Origin: Thioploca sp.
Lineage (GTDB): Bacteria > Pseudomonadota > Gammaproteobacteria > Beggiatoales > Beggiatoaceae
Assembly: GCA_012032555.1 (NCBI GenBank)
Contig: JAAUSR010000010.1
Span: forward strand, 1-64,000
Direction of reading: 5' to 3'
DNA length: 64,000 nucleotides
Of this stretch, positions 60,607-64,000 are shown piece after piece (within the stretch, counting starts at the first letter, position 1; each line of letters starts with the position of its first letter). The notes under the pieces are model-generated. The model was not told the origin of the DNA. It did no database searches and saw only the letters and a list, made by a program, of their open reading frames with translations. The position numbers and the translations under genes are program-made.

Positions 60607-61985
60607 ATGACCATTTCACCTAAACCTTGGGATGGTCGTTTCACTGAAACGACTCATCATTAGTTGAATCCTTTACCGCATCAGTCAGTTTTGATCAACG
60701 ACTCTATCAATACGATATTATGGGTTCAATAGCACATGCACGGATGTTAGCACAAGTTGGGGTTTTAACTACGGTTGAATGTCAACAAATTATCGATGGG
60801 TTAACCGCAATCCAACAAGAAATTAATCAAGGTAATTTCGATTGGTCAGTGGCTCTCGAGGATGTTCATATGAATATCGAAACCCGACTGACACAAAAAA
60901 TCGGGACTATCGGTAAAAAATTACATACTGGACGTTCTCGAAACGATCAAATTGCAACGGATATACGTTTGTATTTACGGCACGAAATTGATTTAATTAA
61001 CAGCAAGTTAACCCAATTATTAACTCATCTAGTTGCCATTGCTGAACGAGAAGTTGAAACCATTATGCCAGGCTTCACTCACTTACAAAGTGCCCAACCG
61101 ATTACATTTGGACACCATTTACTCGCTTGGTGTGAAATGTTATTACGTGATAAAACCCGTTTACAAGATTGCCGCAAACGCGTCAATAGTTTACCTTTAG
61201 GAGCAGCGGCTTTAGCCGGTACTAGTTATCCAATTGATCGCCATTACACTGCACAATTGTTAGGTTTCGATACTATTGCTGAGAATTCTCTGGACGCCGT
61301 AAGTGATCGAGATTTTGCGATAGAATTTACTGCAGCAGCAGCGATAATCATGATGCACTTATCACGTTTTTCAGAAGAGTTGATACTTTGGTCTTCGATG
61401 CAATTTAATTTTGTTGAATTAAGCGACGCATTTTGCACCGGATCTTCCATTATGCCACAGAAAAAAAATCCGGATGTACCGGAGTTAGTTCGCGGTAAAA
61501 CTGGACGAGTTTATGGTCATCTCATGAGTTTATTAACCCTAATGAAAGGACAACCATTGGCTTACAATAAAGATAATCAAGAAGACAAGGAGCCTTTATT
61601 TGATACAGTCGATACGTTGAAAAATTGTTTACAAATTTATGCAGACATGATTCTATCTTTAAAAGTAAAACCCGAAGCTATGCGTTCTGCAGCCTATCGT
61701 GGCTTTACAACAGCGACAGATTTAGCAGACTATTTAGTTCGTAAAGGAACAACCTTCCGTGATGCCCATCAAATTGTTGGTCAGGTAGTACGGTATAGTA
61801 TCGAAAATAATTGTGAATTAGATAAACTGAGTTTAGAAGTATTACAACGTTTTTCCCCACAGATTGAAACAGATGTATACTCTAGCTTAACTTTAGAAGG
61901 TTCAATTGCTGCCCGCAATCATATCGGAGGAACAGCGCCGGTACAAGTACGTGCCGCTATACAACGGTTACGAACCCGGCTATAA
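60607..61985 (+). pseudogene. argH: Argininosuccinate lyase, one frameshift near the start
   Basis: The frame from ATG 60607 (or 60589) reads [17 protein letters not shown] and hits a TAG. One added base near 60660 (CATCATT-AGTTGAA) continues as [20 protein letters not shown] and then the intact 421-codon frame at 60720-61985. ArgH motifs are all present: [24 protein letters not shown], the catalytic [12 protein letters not shown], and [10 protein letters not shown]. It splits argininosuccinate to arginine and fumarate. A single short indel in a run of T makes a sequencing or assembly error likely; if real, arginine synthesis is lost. Confidence 0.93.
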
Positions 61986-62042
61986 AATTACAAAAATAAC
62001 TAGACAAATCACACTATTTAGGTAAAATATTAACCGGTTAAT

Positions 62043-62118
<76 letters not shown>

Positions 62119-62142
62119 AGCTGACTAATTATTACTTCTATC

Positions 62143-62216
62143 GCCCTGATAGCTCAGTAGGATAGAGCATCCCCCTCCTAAGGGGAAGGTCAGAGGTTCA
62201 ATTCCTCTTCAGGGCA
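62143..62216 (+). tRNA. tRNA-Arg (anticodon CCT)
   Basis: 74 bases with acceptor GCCCTGA/TCAGGGC, D-arm GCTC/GAGC, anticodon stem TCCCC/GGGGA and T-arm AGAGG/CCTCT. The loop CTCCTAA gives CCT, reading AGG. CCA is not encoded, unlike the tRNA 24 bases upstream, so it must be added post-transcriptionally. Confidence 0.92.
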
Positions 62217-62693
62217 TTTCACCCTCTACCCATCATATTTCTTGCTTATAAACCGGTCTCGACTGAAATCCTTACTCTCAATTCATCTTACTTTAGCCAC
62301 GTGCTTTATTTTTCCATTCTTTCAATTCATACTTCTTTCAGTCGGATACGTTAAACAATAGCCGTAACACAATAATTTTAACCGGTTAGGGTGCGTTACA
62401 CTTTCATAATACAAAATCTTTAAAATTGATCAGTTATAAGAACTGTCTGAACTACTATCAATGGAAGTTAGGTTATAAAACATTTATTTTAATCCTAATC
62501 TCAATAATTAACTGTATTTCAGTTTATTGTCTTTAAGGAATAATTTGTGCAGGAATAATCCTAGTTTGTTAAAAAATACAACCGATAGCAACGTAAAAAC
62601 GCTATCATAAAGTTCATTCATTATCTTAAGTAAAAAACAACTCATCTAAGATAGTATTTTGGGCAATATCTACTTAACCATGAGGAATAACCT
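62217..62693. other. Intergenic region after the tRNAs
   Basis: Bases 62217-62693. No gene. At 62340-62400 a TCGGATACGTTAAACAATAG motif resembles the dispersed GTTGGATACG family. It is the leader of the kinase that follows. No integrase or attachment site is seen next to the tRNAs. Confidence 0.5.
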
Positions 62694-64000
62694 ATGAGGT
62701 CAGAAGTGCTTCGTATACTCATAGTTGATGATAATAAAAATAATCTCTTTACCTTACATACACTATTGAACGAACATTTTGAGGCGCAAATTCTAGAAGC
62801 CAATTCTGGGCAAGTCGCCTTGAAAGTCGTTTTAGAACAATCCGTAGATCTGATTATTCTTGATGTGCAAATGCCAGAAATGGATGGTTTTGAAACCGCG
62901 CAATTACTGCGTTCTTGGAAAAAGACCGAACATATTCCTATCGTGTTTTTGACAGCCGCTTTTAAATCAGAAGAATTTAAGCAAAAGGGTTTTGCTGTGG
63001 GAGCAGCCGATTATCTTACCAAGCCTATAGAACCATTACAGTTAATTAGTCGAGTTAAAACCTATTTACGTTTTATTCAACAAGAGCATAAGAATACCGC
63101 TGAATTACGTCTGGCTAACGAACAACTCCAAATTGAAATTAATGAACGCAAACAAGCTCAAGCGGCTTTAGCCCATCTTAGTCGACAAAATCAACTGATT
63201 TTGGATGCCGCTGGTGAAGGTATTTGCGGCCTTGATTTGAAGGGCAATATTTCTTTCATCAATCCAGCCGCCGCTCGGATGTTAAAATGCACTCCAGAAG
63301 AGCTAATTGGTCGTCATCATCATCAAACTATCCACTACGCCTATTCTGATGGTAAGTCCTATCCTTTAGCAGAGTGTCCTATTCTCAATGCTATGGAGAA
63401 AAAAGATTTTAATCACGTAGAGAACGAAGTATTTTGGTGCCGAGATGGTAACCCTTTTCCAGTAGAGTATATTGCTACCCCATTAATTGAAGAAGAGCAA
63501 GTGACCGGAGTAGTCATTACCTTTAGTGATATTACCGTTCGCAAAGCAACCGAAACTGCATTACAAAATGCCAAAGAAGCCGCTGAACAAGCCAATTTAG
63601 CTAAAAGTCAGTTTTTAGCTAACATGAGCCATGAATTACGTACTCCACTCAATGCTATTATTGGTTATAGCGAAATTTTAATTGAAGAGGTGAGAGAAGA
63701 GGCTATTGAAGCTGGTTTATCACCGGATGAAATGAATTCAATTACCGATTTAAACAAAATTCATGATGCCGGTAAACATTTGTTAGGTTTAATTAATGAT
63801 GTGCTCGATATTTCCAAAATCGAAGCGGGCAAGATGGATATTTATAATGAAACTTTCCCGGTTACCGAAATGCTTCATGAAGTACTCAGTACCATACAAC
63901 CACTTATTGCTAAGAAAAATAATACGTTAAATGTAGAAATAGCGGATAATTTGGGCACCTTGTTTACGGATTTAACTAAACTTCGACAAATGCTATTAAA
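62694..64000 (+). CDS. Hybrid sensor histidine kinase, incomplete
   Basis: 435 codons to the window edge. The ATG at 62694 has GAGGAA upstream. N-terminal receiver: VDDNKNN with Asp12-Asp13, Asp57 in LIILDVQMPEMDG and ADYLTKPIEP. A coiled coil leads to PAS (about 160-285; LILDAAGEGICGLDLKGNIS), then HisKA with His313 (NMSHELRTPLNAIIGYSEI). It reaches the HATPase start (KIEAGKMDIYN then LTKLRQMLL), which is cut off by the window. Cytoplasmic, so it relays signals from another component. It is the third REC-kinase hybrid here. Confidence 0.92.
   Translation, partial: MRSEVLRILIVDDNKNNLFTLHTLLNEHFEAQILEANSGQVALKVVLEQSVDLIILDVQMPEMDGFETAQLLRSWKKTEHIPIVFLTAAFKSEEFKQKGFAVGAADYLTKPIEPLQLISRVKTYLRFIQQEHKNTAELRLANEQLQIEINERKQAQAALAHLSRQNQLILDAAGEGICGLDLKGNISFINPAAARMLKCTPEELIGRHHHQTIHYAYSDGKSYPLAECPILNAMEKKDFNHVENEVFWCRDGNPFPVEYIATPLIEEEQVTGVVITFSDITVRKATETALQNAKEAAEQANLAKSQFLANMSHELRTPLNAIIGYSEILIEEVREEAIEAGLSPDEMNSITDLNKIHDAGKHLLGLINDVLDISKIEAGKMDIYNETFPVTEMLHEVLSTIQPLIAKKNNTLNVEIADNLGTLFTDLTKLRQMLL

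Overview
The window looks like a chromosomal segment of a large sulfur-oxidising gammaproteobacterium of the Beggiatoaceae (Thiotrichales). Direct support: a Calvin-cycle phosphoribulokinase of the proteobacterial type, a DsrC-family sulfur protein, gammaproteobacterial housekeeping genes (lptG, msbA, pal-queC, prfC, rsmD), many hybrid histidine kinases, low GC, and seven tandem TAACTGA heptamers. From memory, such heptamers are described as abundant in marine Beggiatoaceae. Many small dispersed palindromes resemble those of cyanobacteria and Beggiatoa. The exact genus is not determined.

Layout. 1-506: trailing end of a CRISPR array without cas genes in view. 534-820: palindromic repeats and a MITE-like element. 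1078-4008: minus-strand type IV pilin operon (three good pilins, a PilC-like protein and a pilin-like gene without the cleavage motif). 4650-8226: repeat-rich accessory zone with three toxin-antitoxin pairs. 8269-8538: second MITE beside the last codons of a nucleotide cyclase, then copA. 11129-14850: an IS982-like relic, a frameshifted Fic gene, a complete but inactivated group II intron inside a dispersed hairpin, and a kinase N-terminal stub. 15067-24616: panC, a zinc alcohol dehydrogenase, a large chemoreceptor, a CHASE2 adenylate cyclase and trpC. 24964-32160: transposase relic, two hybrid kinases, a cysteine-free DsrC-like protein, and a Na+/H+ antiporter with a cyclic-nucleotide domain. 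32361-37374: a decayed defence-like zone (NACHT-type NTPase relic, Rpn nuclease, split TIR-TIR gene, YefM-YoeB relic) with a solute-binding protein in the middle. 37523-43660: a 2045-residue secreted adhesin-like protein. 43979-61985: mostly core genes (rsmD, prfC, msbA, queC, pal, lptG, prkB-type PRK, tgpA-type transglutaminase, DUF58, argH). 62043-62216: two tRNAs. 62694-end: a hybrid kinase that runs off the window.

Common themes. Signalling is dense: three REC/histidine kinases, one chemoreceptor and one adenylate cyclase, with a likely cAMP-reading antiporter 6 kb from the cyclase. Surface functions are also prominent (pili, giant adhesin, LPS export, Pal). Many genes are broken. Some are clearly old relics with several lesions: the intron protein, TIR-TIR, NACHT, the transposases and YoeB. 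Others (fic, the chemoreceptor, argH) carry a single missing base in otherwise intact genes, so a sequencing or assembly indel must be excluded before calling them dead.

All calls come from reading the sequence; no database search was run. Family names are from recognition of motifs and overall sequence.
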